Shown: in pieces, positions 9,049 through 17,038 of the stretch | Layout: each line of letters begins with the position of its first letter | How positions within the stretch are numbered: the first letter of the stretch is position 1 | From: Patescibacteria group bacterium | GTDB taxonomy: Bacteria; Patescibacteriota; Gracilibacteria; UBA1369; JAHJTR01 | Direction of reading: 5' to 3' | Assembly: GCA_018829865.1 (NCBI GenBank) | Contig: JAHJTR010000127.1 | Coordinates: 1 to 25,387, forward strand | Length of the DNA: 25,387 nt | Position numbers and translations under genes: made by a program | The notes under the pieces: generated by a model | Told to the model about the DNA's origin: nothing | What the model saw: the letters and a program-made list of their open reading frames with translations, nothing else | The model's database searches: none

Positions 9049-9462
9049 ATGCCTACAATTAGTCAATTAGTCCGCAACGCACGCAAAAAAGTCACTAAAA
9101 AGTCCAAAGCACCTGCATTGCAATCAACTTTCAACACATTAAAAAACAAATCAGTCGGAATCTGTTGCCCTCAAAAAAGAGGTGTTTGTGTAAAAGTAAC
9201 TACAATGACTCCTAAAAAACCTAATTCAGCTCTACGTAAATTCGCTAGAGTAAGGCTTACAAACGGCATGGAAGTCAATGCATACATTCCCGGCGAAGGG
9301 CACAATCTGCAAGAGCATTCAATCGTTTTGATCAGAGGCGGCAGAGTAAAAGATCTTCCCGGTGTTAAATATCATATAATTCGAGGAACTTTAGATACGC
9401 AAGGAGTAGAAAAACGAGCACAAGGACGATCCCGCTACGGTTCCAAAAAACCTAAAAAATAA
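9049..9462 (+). CDS. rpsL: Small ribosomal subunit protein S12
   Basis: S12 (uS12) lies at the decoding centre of the 30S subunit and helps monitor codon-anticodon pairing. The 137-residue protein has the universal core TPKKPNSALRKFARVRL, then AYIPGEGHNLQEHS, then GGRVKDLPGVKYHI. Both lysines where streptomycin-resistance changes usually occur (in TPKKPNS and in RVKDLPG) are wild type. A Cys-Cys pair at GICCPQKRGVC replaces the commoner Ala-Pro-Gln lead-in. It opens the str cluster, behind its own predicted promoter and 24 nt ahead of rpsG. Confidence 0.97.
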   Translation: MPTISQLVRNARKKVTKKSKAPALQSTFNTLKNKSVGICCPQKRGVCVKVTTMTPKKPNSALRKFARVRLTNGMEVNAYIPGEGHNLQEHSIVLIRGGRVKDLPGVKYHIIRGTLDTQGVEKRAQGRSRYGSKKPKK

Positions 9463-9486
9463 TATTTATAATTTGTACAAATATTT

Positions 9487-9936
9487 ATGAGTAAACGCAG
9501 TCTCCCAATTCCAAATTCAAACCCGATGCAAGAAAAGTTTATTAACTACATCATGCAAGATGGGAAAAAATCAGTTGCAAGAAAAATTTTCTTCGACGCT
9601 TTCGAAGAAATCCGTAAAAGAGGAAACAAAGATCCTGAAAAAATCTTTGAAAAAGCCTTAAAAAACATCACCCCAACATTAGAGGTTAGACCAAAAAGAA
9701 TTGGTGGAGCAATATACCAAATCCCTTTAGAAGTAAAACCGTCAAGACAGGTTATGCTTTCACTTAGATGGCTCAGAGAAGGTTCAAGAAACCGAAAAGG
9801 TGCACCAATGTACAAAAAACTGGCTGACGAACTTTTAGACGCATCAAATGAAACGGGACACGCATTCAAGAAGAAAGAAGATACAACCAAAATGGCTCAG
9901 GCTAATAAAGCATTTGCTCACTTAGCCAGATACTAA
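9487..9936 (+). CDS. rpsG: Small ribosomal subunit protein S7
   Basis: S7 (uS7) nucleates assembly of the 30S head and contacts tRNA at the E site. The 149-residue product shows the expected core KFINYIMQDGKKSVARKI, then LEVRPKRIGGAIYQIPLEV, then ALRW-like LSLRWLREGSRNR, and the C-terminal AFAHLARY. It follows rpsL by 24 nt in the usual str order. No Shine-Dalgarno motif is seen; the leader is an AT-rich stretch ending in TTT before the ATG. In E. coli S7 represses its own operon, but the regulatory site lies in the rpsL-rpsG gap, which here is too short for such a structure. Confidence 0.97.
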   Translation: MSKRSLPIPNSNPMQEKFINYIMQDGKKSVARKIFFDAFEEIRKRGNKDPEKIFEKALKNITPTLEVRPKRIGGAIYQIPLEVKPSRQVMLSLRWLREGSRNRKGAPMYKKLADELLDASNETGHAFKKKEDTTKMAQANKAFAHLARY

Positions 9937-10023
9937 AATGATTACGTTAAAATAAAAGCAGATCACAATGTTTAAGCAATTCGTTTGCATAATTTTTAAA
10001 AAACCAATTAATTAACAAATACT

Positions 10024-12114
10024 ATGGCCACCGACCTAACTAAGCTACGCAATATTGGTATCATTGCACATATTGATGCGGGTAAAACAACCGTTACCGA
10101 ACGTTTTTTATATTACACAGGAAGAACTCACAAAATTGGGGAAACCCATGATGGAGAATCACAAATGGACTGGATGGAACAAGAAAGAGAAAGAGGAATA
10201 ACGATTACATCAGCAGCAACAACCTGTTTTTGGCAGCCAACGGACTGGGATCACAAAATCAGAATTAATATTATTGATACCCCGGGCCACGTTGACTTTA
10301 CAGCTGAAGTTGAACGTTCTCTTAGAGTTCTTGATGGAGGAGTTTGCGTATTTGACGGATCACAAGGAGTAGAGCCTCAATCTGAAACAGTATGGAGACA
10401 AGCGGATAAATACGACGTACCAAGAATGGCCTTCATTAATAAAATGGACAAAACCGGCGCCGATTTTTACATGAGTCTTAACTCAATTCACGATAGATTA
10501 AGCAAAAAAGCCGTTGCAATCCAATTACCTATTGGAGCCGAATCAACTTTTGAAGCCATAATTGATCTTATTCAAATGAAAGCTTACAAATTCGAAGGTG
10601 ATAAAGGTGAAAATATAGTTGAAATTCCTATTCCTGAAGATATGAATGATCAGGTTAAAGAGTACAGAGATAAAATGATAGAATGCATCTCGGAAAACGA
10701 TGAAACTCTAATGGAAAAATATCTTGAAGGAGCAGAGCTTTCAGTAGAAGAATTAAGAGCCGGATTAAGGAAAGCAACAATCAACAATGATATTTACCCT
10801 GTTCTCTGCGGAACGGCATTGCAAAACAAAGGATCTCAGCTGGTATTGAACGCCGTTGCTTATTTCCTCCCCTCTCCACTTGATGTTCCTCCTATGGAAG
10901 GGAAAAATCCAACAACTGAAGCAATCGAAATCAGAAAACCAAGCTCAGATGAACCATTTTCCGCACTTGCCTTCAAAATCGCAACTGATCCATTCGTTGG
11001 TAAACTAACCTTCTTTAGAGTTTATTCAGGAAAACTGGAATCCGGAAGCTATGTCTACAACGCATCAAGCGATCAAAAAGAGAGAGTTGGTAGACTCCTA
11101 CAAATGCACGCCAATTCAAGAGAAGAAATCAAAGTTGTAGAAGCCGGAGATATCGCAGCCGCAGTCGGTCTCAAAAAAACATTCACAGGTCATTCACTTT
11201 GCGCCGAAAACAGCCCAATTATTCTTGAAGCAATCGACTTTCCGGAACCTGTTATCGCAATTGCAATTGAGCCAAAAACCAAACCCGATCAAGAAAAAAT
11301 GGGTATTGCACTTCAAAAACTTGCCGAAGAAGATCCAACATTCAGAGTACATACTGATGACGAAACAGGCCAAACAATCATCTCTGGTATGGGCGAATTA
11401 CATCTTGATATCATCGTTGATCGTCTAAAAAGAGAATTCAAAGTTGAAGCCAATGTCGGAAAACCTCAAGTTGCCTATCGTGAAACAATTCAAAAAGAAG
11501 TTGAAATGGAAGAAAAATATGCAAAACAATCAGGTGGTAGAGGTCAATTCGGTCATGTTTTGATCAGAGTTTCACCAACTGAACCGGGCACAGGTTATGA
11601 ATTTATAGATACGGTTGTGGGAGGACGCATTCCAAAAGAATTCATTCCTGCAGTTAACAAAGGTATTCAAGAAGCAATGACAAAAGGGATCATGGCAGGA
11701 TATCCAATGACCGATTTTAAAGTGGAACTTTACGATGGTTCATACCATGACGTAGATTCATCTGAAATGGCCTTTAAAATTGCGGGATCAATAGCCTTTC
11801 AAAATGCGGCTAAAAAAGCGGATCCTGTAATTCTCGAACCGGTTATGAATGTTGAAGCTGTAACGCCTGAAGAATATTTAGGAGATGTAATGGGTAACCT
11901 AAATTCCAAAAGAGGACAAATATCCGAAAGTGGAGATAGAGGAATGGCCAAATTTATCCATGCTAAAGTACCTTTATCAGAAATGTTCGGTTACGCAACC
12001 GATCTACGATCAATGACCCAAGGACGAGCATCATACTCAATGGAGTTCTCTCATTACGCAAAAGTACCTAGTAATGTAGCTGAAAAAATTATCAGCGAAA
12101 GAAGTGGGAAATAA
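10024..12114 (+). CDS. fusA: Elongation factor G
   Basis: EF-G is the ribosome translocase: a GTPase that moves mRNA and tRNAs by one codon and also helps recycle ribosomes. The 696-residue protein is full length. Its P-loop is AHIDAGKT (residues 15-22), the G3 motif is DTPGH (85-89) and the G4 motif is NKMD (139-142). The switch I segment QERERGITITSAATT is intact. Later domains are present, including GMGELHLDIIVDRLKREF and the domain IV signature SGGRGQFGHV. It follows rpsG after 87 nt, a gap with AT-rich sequence and no promoter I would defend. A small AT-rich hairpin begins at its stop codon. Confidence 0.98.
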   Translation: MATDLTKLRNIGIIAHIDAGKTTVTERFLYYTGRTHKIGETHDGESQMDWMEQERERGITITSAATTCFWQPTDWDHKIRINIIDTPGHVDFTAEVERSLRVLDGGVCVFDGSQGVEPQSETVWRQADKYDVPRMAFINKMDKTGADFYMSLNSIHDRLSKKAVAIQLPIGAESTFEAIIDLIQMKAYKFEGDKGENIVEIPIPEDMNDQVKEYRDKMIECISENDETLMEKYLEGAELSVEELRAGLRKATINNDIYPVLCGTALQNKGSQLVLNAVAYFLPSPLDVPPMEGKNPTTEAIEIRKPSSDEPFSALAFKIATDPFVGKLTFFRVYSGKLESGSYVYNASSDQKERVGRLLQMHANSREEIKVVEAGDIAAAVGLKKTFTGHSLCAENSPIILEAIDFPEPVIAIAIEPKTKPDQEKMGIALQKLAEEDPTFRVHTDDETGQTIISGMGELHLDIIVDRLKREFKVEANVGKPQVAYRETIQKEVEMEEKYAKQSGGRGQFGHVLIRVSPTEPGTGYEFIDTVVGGRIPKEFIPAVNKGIQEAMTKGIMAGYPMTDFKVELYDGSYHDVDSSEMAFKIAGSIAFQNAAKKADPVILEPVMNVEAVTPEEYLGDVMGNLNSKRGQISESGDRGMAKFIHAKVPLSEMFGYATDLRSMTQGRASYSMEFSHYAKVPSNVAEKIISERSGK

Positions 12115-12129
12115 GCATAAAAAATGCTT
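12113..12129 (+). terminator. Weak hairpin at fusA end, possible attenuator
   Basis: AAGCAT (12113-12118) and ATGCTT (12124-12129) form a six-pair stem around five A bases, starting inside the fusA stop codon. The downstream run is T-rich but interrupted (GATTATTAATTTCTTTT), and the stem has only two G-C pairs, so termination would be weak at best. The right arm overlaps the -35 box of the predicted tuf promoter. Confidence 0.25.
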
Positions 12130-12156
12130 GATTATTAATTTCTTTTCAGTTAAGAT
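12128..12156 (+). promoter_or_regulatory. Predicted tuf promoter (TTGATT-17-TAAGAT)
   Basis: TTGATT (12128-12133) and TAAGAT (12151-12156) are separated by 17 nt in the 99-nt fusA-tuf gap. The predicted start G12163 follows CTCCTC, matching the pattern at the rpsL promoter (CCACTCG). A 51-nt AT-rich leader follows. A dedicated promoter would allow EF-Tu to be made in excess over EF-G, as is usual in bacteria. Confidence 0.5.
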
Positions 12157-12213
12157 CTCCTCGCACATTTTACATTTATATATTTACAATAAACAAAATT
12201 AACCCCAATTACT

Positions 12214-13398
12214 ATGGCAGATGTGTTTAATAGAAATAAGCCCCACGTAAATGTAGGAACAATTGGTCACGTAGATCATGGTAAAACTACATTAACCGCA
12301 GCAATCACTCAGTATTCTGCAATAAAAGGTTTTGCTCAAGCCAAGAAATTCGACGAAATCGACAATGCACCTGAAGAGAGAGAAAGAGGGATTACAATTG
12401 CCACTTCTCATCAAGAATACGAAACTGAAAAAAGACATTACGCTCACGTTGACTGTCCCGGACATGCTGATTACGTTAAAAACATGATCACCGGTGCGGC
12501 TCAGATGGATGGAGCAATTCTTGTTGTATCTGCCGCTGACGGACCTATGCCTCAAACTCGTGAACATATCCTTCTTGCTCATCAGGTTAACGTACCATAC
12601 ATCGTAGTATTCATGAATAAAATGGATATTGCCGATCCTGAAGTTGCTGAACTAGCTGAAATGGAAGTTAGAGAATTATTAACTAAATATGAATATCCCG
12701 GAGATGAAGTACCTATTATTAAAGGATCAGCAACAAAGGCCCTAGAAAATCCTTCCGATCCAGAAGCTACAAAATGTATTCAAGAACTTCTTGACGCTCT
12801 AGATAGCTACATCCCTGAACCGGTTAGAGAATTGGACAAACCATTCCTAATGCCTGTTGAAGATGTATTCTCAATTAAAGGTCGTGGAACTGTCGCTACC
12901 GGTCGTATTGATCAAGGTATTGTAAAAGTAAACGATGAAGTGGAAATCTCAGGAATCAAAGATACAAGAAAATTAATTGTAACAGGAGTTGAAATGTTCA
13001 AAAAACTACTTGATCAAGGTCAAGCTGGTGATAATGTAGGTATTCTACTTAGAGGTATCGAGCGAGATGAGATTGAAAGAGGACAAGTTATTGCTAAACC
13101 AGGATCAATCAAACCTCATAACAAATTCGAAGCTGAAGTTTATGTACTTACAAAAGAAGAAGGTGGAAGACATACTCCATTCTTTAAAGGATACAAACCT
13201 CAATTCTATATCCGAACAACTGATGTAACCGGTTCAATTAAACTACCTGATGGCGTAGAAATGGTAATGCCCGGAGACAACATCAAAGTAACAGTTGAGC
13301 TAGGTACACCTATCGCTATGGATGAAGGACTAAGGTTCGCAATCCGTGAAGGTGGTAGAACAGTAGGAGCAGGTGTAGTTTCAAAAATTATTGAGTAA
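12214..13398 (+). CDS. tuf: Elongation factor Tu
   Basis: EF-Tu delivers aminoacyl-tRNA to the ribosomal A site as a GTP complex. The 394-residue product is of standard length. Its P-loop is GHVDHGKT (residues 18-25), the G3 motif is DCPGH (80-84) with catalytic H84, and the G4 motif is NKMD (135-138). The switch I segment APEERERGITI is intact and Q124 of the kirromycin site is conserved. It has a predicted promoter of its own and ends with a double stop, TAATAA. rpsJ follows after 30 nt. This is the only tuf copy in the window. Confidence 0.98.
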   Translation: MADVFNRNKPHVNVGTIGHVDHGKTTLTAAITQYSAIKGFAQAKKFDEIDNAPEERERGITIATSHQEYETEKRHYAHVDCPGHADYVKNMITGAAQMDGAILVVSAADGPMPQTREHILLAHQVNVPYIVVFMNKMDIADPEVAELAEMEVRELLTKYEYPGDEVPIIKGSATKALENPSDPEATKCIQELLDALDSYIPEPVRELDKPFLMPVEDVFSIKGRGTVATGRIDQGIVKVNDEVEISGIKDTRKLIVTGVEMFKKLLDQGQAGDNVGILLRGIERDEIERGQVIAKPGSIKPHNKFEAEVYVLTKEEGGRHTPFFKGYKPQFYIRTTDVTGSIKLPDGVEMVMPGDNIKVTVELGTPIAMDEGLRFAIREGGRTVGAGVVSKIIE

Positions 13399-13428
13399 TA
13401 ACCAACCTAAGGAAAGGCAAAAAAGAAT

Positions 13429-13758
13429 ATGAGTCAAACAACGCAACAAAAAGCCAAAATTCGTATCAAGATCAAGGCTTTTGATCATAAAATTGTAGAT
13501 GATTCAGCTAAAATTATTATCGAAACAGCTGAAAACACCGGAGCAATGATTGCCGGACCAATTCCTTTGCCCACTAAGATTGAGAAATTCACTGTTCTCA
13601 AATCAACCTTCGTTCATAAAGATTCTCGAGACCAATACGAAATGAGAATTCATAAAAGATTGATCGATATCACAGAAAGCACACCAAAAACAATTGATTC
13701 ACTAACAAAATTGAATTTGCCCGCCGGAGTTGATATCGAAATCAAAATGCTAACATAA
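13429..13758 (+). CDS. rpsJ: Small ribosomal subunit protein S10
   Basis: S10 (uS10) is a 30S head protein and, in bacteria that have NusB, also part of transcription antitermination complexes. The 109-residue sequence has KIRIKIKAFDHKIVDDSAKIII and later GPIPLPTKIEKFTVLKS, both family hallmarks, plus HKRLIDI near the end. It is the only gene in the window with a plausible Shine-Dalgarno-like stretch: AAGGAAAGG upstream, its last GG about 12 nt before the ATG. The gap to tuf is only 30 nt, so it is probably co-transcribed with tuf. The next gap (78 nt) holds a hairpin and possible promoter, so rpsJ may belong to the str transcript rather than to the genes that follow. Confidence 0.96.
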   Translation: MSQTTQQKAKIRIKIKAFDHKIVDDSAKIIIETAENTGAMIAGPIPLPTKIEKFTVLKSTFVHKDSRDQYEMRIHKRLIDITESTPKTIDSLTKLNLPAGVDIEIKMLT

Positions 13759-13759
13759 T
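13730..13759 (+). promoter_or_regulatory. Possible S10-cluster promoter overlapping rpsJ end
   Basis: TTGATA (13730-13735) and CATAAT (13754-13759) are 18 nt apart and overlap the last codons of rpsJ. A start near 13766 would place the 13788-13810 hairpin in the 5' leader of the rplC-led transcript. Such matches arise easily in AT-rich DNA, so confidence is low. Confidence 0.3.
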
Positions 13760-13787
13760 ATATTTATAACGAACGTTAATAAGCTTG

Positions 13788-13810
13788 TGCGGCCTTACAT
13801 AAGAGCTGCA
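13788..13810 (+). promoter_or_regulatory. Stem-loop in the rpsJ-rplC gap
   Basis: TGCGGCCTT (13788-13796) pairs with AAG (13801-13803) and GCTGCA (13805-13810), with one bulged A at 13804 and the loop ACAT. This gives nine pairs including one G-U, and it is far more GC-rich than its surroundings. No T run follows, so it is not a Rho-independent terminator. A ribosomal-protein autoregulatory site or an RNA-processing site is possible, since L4 regulates the S10 operon from a leader in E. coli. This is inference. Confidence 0.45.
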
Positions 13811-13836
13811 TCAGGCAAATAACCTCTTCAAACACT

Positions 13837-14427
13837 ATGGTAGGAATAATTGGCACAAAAATCGGCATGGCACGAATCATTCAGGAAGACGGTAGAGCAA
13901 TACCGGTAACTGTTGTTGAGTGTCCCCCAAATACGGTAACTCAAATTAAAGACGGAGAAAAAGATGGCTATACTTCCCTTGTATTGGGATATGGTGAACT
14001 TAAGAAACCAACTAAAACGAAAAAATTTAGATTTATTCGTGAAGTTCCCCTGGAAAATGACGCTGAGTACAAAAAAGGTGACATAATCGACACAAAAGTA
14101 CTCGAAGGGATCGAAAGCATATCAGTTACAGGAATTAGTAAAGGTAAAGGTTTTCAAGGTGTAATCAAAAGACATAATTTCTCTAGAGGACCTGAAACAC
14201 ACGGATCACATCATCATAGAGAGCCCGGTTCAATTGGCGCTTGTGCAAAACCAGGACGTGTTCACAAAGGTAAAAAGCTACCCGGTCAAATGGGAAATGC
14301 TAAAATCACCAGACATAATATCCCTATCGTTCATATTGATCACAGTAATAATCTTGTTTGTCTAAAAGGGGCAATCCCCGGATTTAAAGGCTGCTACATC
14401 CTTATGAAAAAACCTAACAACTTATAA
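13837..14427 (+). CDS. rplC: Large ribosomal subunit protein L3
   Basis: L3 (uL3) is an early assembly protein of the 50S subunit whose long loop reaches toward the peptidyl-transferase centre. The 196-residue product starts GIIGTKIGMARIIQEDG. It carries the loop signature SRGPETHGSHHHREPGSIG followed by KPGRVHKGKKLPGQMGN, where the Gln in GQMGN corresponds to the residue methylated by PrmB in E. coli. It starts 78 nt after rpsJ and ends 4 nt before rplD, so L3 and L4 are tightly linked. Confidence 0.97.
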   Translation: MVGIIGTKIGMARIIQEDGRAIPVTVVECPPNTVTQIKDGEKDGYTSLVLGYGELKKPTKTKKFRFIREVPLENDAEYKKGDIIDTKVLEGIESISVTGISKGKGFQGVIKRHNFSRGPETHGSHHHREPGSIGACAKPGRVHKGKKLPGQMGNAKITRHNIPIVHIDHSNNLVCLKGAIPGFKGCYILMKKPNNL

Positions 14428-14431
14428 AAAC

Positions 14432-15067
14432 ATGCAATTAGACTTATATAACCAAATCGGAGAAAAAGTAGGCCAAATTGAAGGACCGGATCAGTATTTT
14501 AATACGGCTATTAATACCGGATTGATGCATGAAGCAATGATCAGGCAAAAAGCAAATGCCAGAAAGCCCATTGCTCACACAAAAACACGCAGCGATGTTA
14601 AAGGAACAACCAAAAAGATTTACAGACAAAAAGGTACGGGAGGAGCAAGACACGGTAGCAAAAAAGCGAATCTTTTCAGAGGTGGTGGAGTAGTATTCGG
14701 ACCAAGCAATAAAAGAAACTTTGAAATGGACATGCCGAAAAAAATGAGACGAAAAGCCCTGTTCAGCACTCTTTCAGCAAGAACACAAGATAACGATATA
14801 TTCGGATTGGATAAATATGAAACAGAGGAAATCAAAACAAAATCATTCAATGAAATGCTTGGCAAACTGCCGGAAAGCAAAAATTATCTGTTTGTGATTC
14901 CTCAAAAGAATGAATTCATCGAAAAGTCAGCCAAAAATATTCCCAATGTTAAAGTTCTCTTGGTAAATTATCTCAATATATCTGATTTACTCAAATATCG
15001 AAAAATCGTATTCCTCAAAGATGCAATTGACAAATTATCTGAAATATTTAAAGTTAAACAGCAATAA
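14432..15067 (+). CDS. rplD: Large ribosomal subunit protein L4
   Basis: L4 (uL4) helps build the 50S subunit and lines the nascent-peptide tunnel. The 211-residue protein has the tunnel-loop signature YRQKGTGGARHGSKKANLFRG then GGVVFGP, and the conserved helix PKKMRRKALFSTLSAR. The C-terminal half is more divergent but keeps the usual alternating alpha-beta look (VLLVNYLNISDLLKYRKIVF). In E. coli L4 also represses the S10 operon; the hairpin before rplC is the only candidate target here. It lies 4 nt after rplC and 12 nt before rplW. Confidence 0.95.
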   Translation: MQLDLYNQIGEKVGQIEGPDQYFNTAINTGLMHEAMIRQKANARKPIAHTKTRSDVKGTTKKIYRQKGTGGARHGSKKANLFRGGGVVFGPSNKRNFEMDMPKKMRRKALFSTLSARTQDNDIFGLDKYETEEIKTKSFNEMLGKLPESKNYLFVIPQKNEFIEKSAKNIPNVKVLLVNYLNISDLLKYRKIVFLKDAIDKLSEIFKVKQQ

Positions 15068-15079
15068 ATTTAAGAAACA

Positions 15080-15373
15080 ATGCTAGACCAAATCATTAAA
15101 TCACCGATTGTAACAGAAAAAAGTACCAAGGAGCAAAAGCTCAGAAAATACACTTTTCTCGTTACTAAAAGAGCTACAAAAATTGATGTTGCCAATGTAA
15201 TTGGAAAACTCTATGGAGTTAAGGTAAAAAAAGTTAATATGGTACCCATACAAGAAAAAAGCAGAATGGCAAAAAGAGGCATTCCAATAATCAAGAGACC
15301 AAAGCAAAAGAAAGCAATAATTACTTTAGAAAAAGATCAAACACTTGATATTCATAAACTATCTAAAAAATAA
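15080..15373 (+). CDS. rplW: Large ribosomal subunit protein L23
   Basis: L23 (uL23) sits at the exit of the peptide tunnel and docks trigger factor, SRP and the translocon. The 97-residue product has the family opening IIKSPIVTEKSTKEQKLRKYTFLV and the core KIDVANVIGKLYGVKVKKVN, followed by the basic loop region and a short C-terminal strand. Its TAA stop overlaps the ATG of rplB by one base (TAATG), the only overlapping gene pair in the window, suggesting translational coupling. Confidence 0.95.
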   Translation: MLDQIIKSPIVTEKSTKEQKLRKYTFLVTKRATKIDVANVIGKLYGVKVKKVNMVPIQEKSRMAKRGIPIIKRPKQKKAIITLEKDQTLDIHKLSKK

Positions 15374-16224
15374 TGGCTTTAAAGAAGTTCAAACCAACAA
15401 CACCGGCCAGGAGACAAATGACAGTAGCTTCATTTGATGAGTTAACTAAGGGCAAAAAACCTGAAAAGAGACTATTAAAAACACTCAAACAACACGCAGG
15501 TAGAAACAATGCCGGACATCTAACAGTTAGACATCGAGGCGGCGGCGTAAAACGTCAGTACAGAATAATTGATTTTAATAGAAGAGAAAAACTTAATGTT
15601 CCGGGAATAGTAACTTCAATTGAATACGATCCATACCGAACAGCATATATTATGCTCGTAACCTATCAAGATGGTGATAAGAGATATCATATTGCACCTC
15701 TCGGAATCAAAGAAAAAGATGAAGTTAGAATCGCTGAAAAGACAAAAGTGAAAAAAGGTAATCGCATGCTCATTAAAAACATTCCACTAGGTTACAATAT
15801 ATACAATGTTGAGCTCAAGCAAAATAGAGGAGGTCAAATGGTACGAAGCGCCGGTTCCTCAGCAATGATCAGTTCTCATGAAGGCGAAAGATCTCAGCTT
15901 ACACTCCCCTCAGGTGAGGTTAGATATATTGATAAGGAGTGTTACGCAACTATCGGTAGAGTAAGCAACGAAGAGCATTCAAACATTAAAATCGGTAAAG
16001 CGGGACGAAAAAGAATGATGGGCAAAAGACCGCAAGTAAGAGGTAAAGTTATGAATCCTTGCGATCATCCGCATGGTGGTGGAGAAGGTAATCAATCAAT
16101 TGGTTTGAAACATCCAAAAACTCCATGGGGAATGCCGGCACTTGGATACAAGACAAGAAGAAGAAAATATTCAAATCATCTTATTATTAAAAGCAGACAT
16201 TTAGCTAAAAAGAAAAAACGTTAA
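15373..16224 (+). CDS. rplB: Large ribosomal subunit protein L2
   Basis: L2 (uL2) is needed for subunit association and supports the peptidyl-transferase centre. The 283-residue protein has the N-terminal RHRGGGVKRQYRIIDFNR, the central SHEGERSQLTLPSGEVRYI region, and the C-terminal loop MNPCDHPHGGGEG. The histidine critical in E. coli L2 is kept within HPHGGGEG. The end PWGMPALGYKTRRRKYSNHL is typical. It begins within the stop codon of rplW, and no Shine-Dalgarno motif is visible in the end of rplW. Confidence 0.98.
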   Translation: MALKKFKPTTPARRQMTVASFDELTKGKKPEKRLLKTLKQHAGRNNAGHLTVRHRGGGVKRQYRIIDFNRREKLNVPGIVTSIEYDPYRTAYIMLVTYQDGDKRYHIAPLGIKEKDEVRIAEKTKVKKGNRMLIKNIPLGYNIYNVELKQNRGGQMVRSAGSSAMISSHEGERSQLTLPSGEVRYIDKECYATIGRVSNEEHSNIKIGKAGRKRMMGKRPQVRGKVMNPCDHPHGGGEGNQSIGLKHPKTPWGMPALGYKTRRRKYSNHLIIKSRHLAKKKKR

Positions 16225-16243
16225 ATAATTTAATCACCTAAAA

Positions 16244-16522
16244 ATGGCTAGAAGCTCAAAAAAAGGCCCATATATAGATCCGAAACTTCTAAAAAAAGTA
16301 GCGGCAATGAATGACTCAGGGCAAAGCAAAATGATCAAAACCTGGTCACGTAGTAGCTGTATCACTCCTGAATTCGTCGGTCACACCTTCGGAGTTCACA
16401 ACGGCAAAGAATTCATTTCAGTATTCGTTTCTGAAAATATGGTTGGTCACAAACTTGGAGAGTTCTCCTTTACACGCAGATTCAAGGGACACGGAGGAAA
16501 AATGGCCAAAGAACAAAAGTAA
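16244..16522 (+). CDS. rpsS: Small ribosomal subunit protein S19
   Basis: S19 (uS19) is in the 30S head next to S13 and takes part in intersubunit bridging. The 92-residue protein shows the universal RSSKKGPYIDPKLLKKV opening, then IKTWSRSSCITPEFVGHTFGVHNGKEFISVFV, and GHKLGEFSFTRRFKGHGG near the end. Length and order (L2-S19-L22) are standard. Confidence 0.97.
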   Translation: MARSSKKGPYIDPKLLKKVAAMNDSGQSKMIKTWSRSSCITPEFVGHTFGVHNGKEFISVFVSENMVGHKLGEFSFTRRFKGHGGKMAKEQK

Positions 16523-16550
16523 ATCATAATATTCTAAAATAACTTTAGAC

Positions 16551-17006
16551 ATGAAAGCAATTCTAAGACAAGTAAGACTATCACCAAAAAAAGCAAACCT
16601 AGTTGCCGGGATAATTAGAGGTAAAAAAGTTGAAGAAGCATTAAATTTACTTAAATTCACCCCAAAAAAAGGAGCAAAAATCCTTTATAAAGTAATCGCA
16701 TCAGCAACAGCAAATGCAGAAAATAACTTCAAACAGGACAAAAAAAATCTCTCTATTACAGAAATTGTCGTCAACGAAGGTCCTACATATAAAAGAAGTA
16801 TGCCCTGTTCAAGAGGACGTGTACATCCAATCCTCAAAAGAACATCACATATTACGGTTAATGTTGGTATCCTGGAAGAAAAAGAGGATAAAAAATCTTC
16901 AAAAAAAGCTAAAGGAACAAAAGAAATTAAGGAAGTGAAGAAAATTGAAGAAGTTGAAGAAGATAAAGCTGAAGAATCAAAAGAAGAAACTCCTTCAAAA
17001 GAATAA
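16551..17006 (+). CDS. rplV: Large ribosomal subunit protein L22 with charged C-terminal extension
   Basis: L22 (uL22) spans the 50S subunit and its beta-hairpin lines the peptide tunnel. Residues 1-109 are the complete family core: RQVRLSPKKANLVAGIIRGK, then ATANAENNF, then the hairpin GPTYKRSMPCSRGRVHPILK and RTSHITV. A Cys and His occur at the hairpin tip where Arg/Ala and Asp are common. Residues 110-151 add a Lys/Glu-rich tail (KKIEEVEEDKAEESKEE) not found in typical ~110-residue L22 proteins. The tail is probably disordered and exposed on the ribosome surface. The reading frame is continuous with no sign of frameshift. Confidence 0.95.
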   Translation: MKAILRQVRLSPKKANLVAGIIRGKKVEEALNLLKFTPKKGAKILYKVIASATANAENNFKQDKKNLSITEIVVNEGPTYKRSMPCSRGRVHPILKRTSHITVNVGILEEKEDKKSSKKAKGTKEIKEVKKIEEVEEDKAEESKEETPSKE

Positions 17007-17038
17007 TCATCAAATTAATAAACTAAATATTTTATTAT

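Noticed and set aside
9937..10023. Possible fusA promoter or tRNA in the 87-nt gap
   Set aside because: CATAAT at 9988 and TAAAAT at 9948 lack paired -35 boxes, and no cloverleaf-like pairing is seen.
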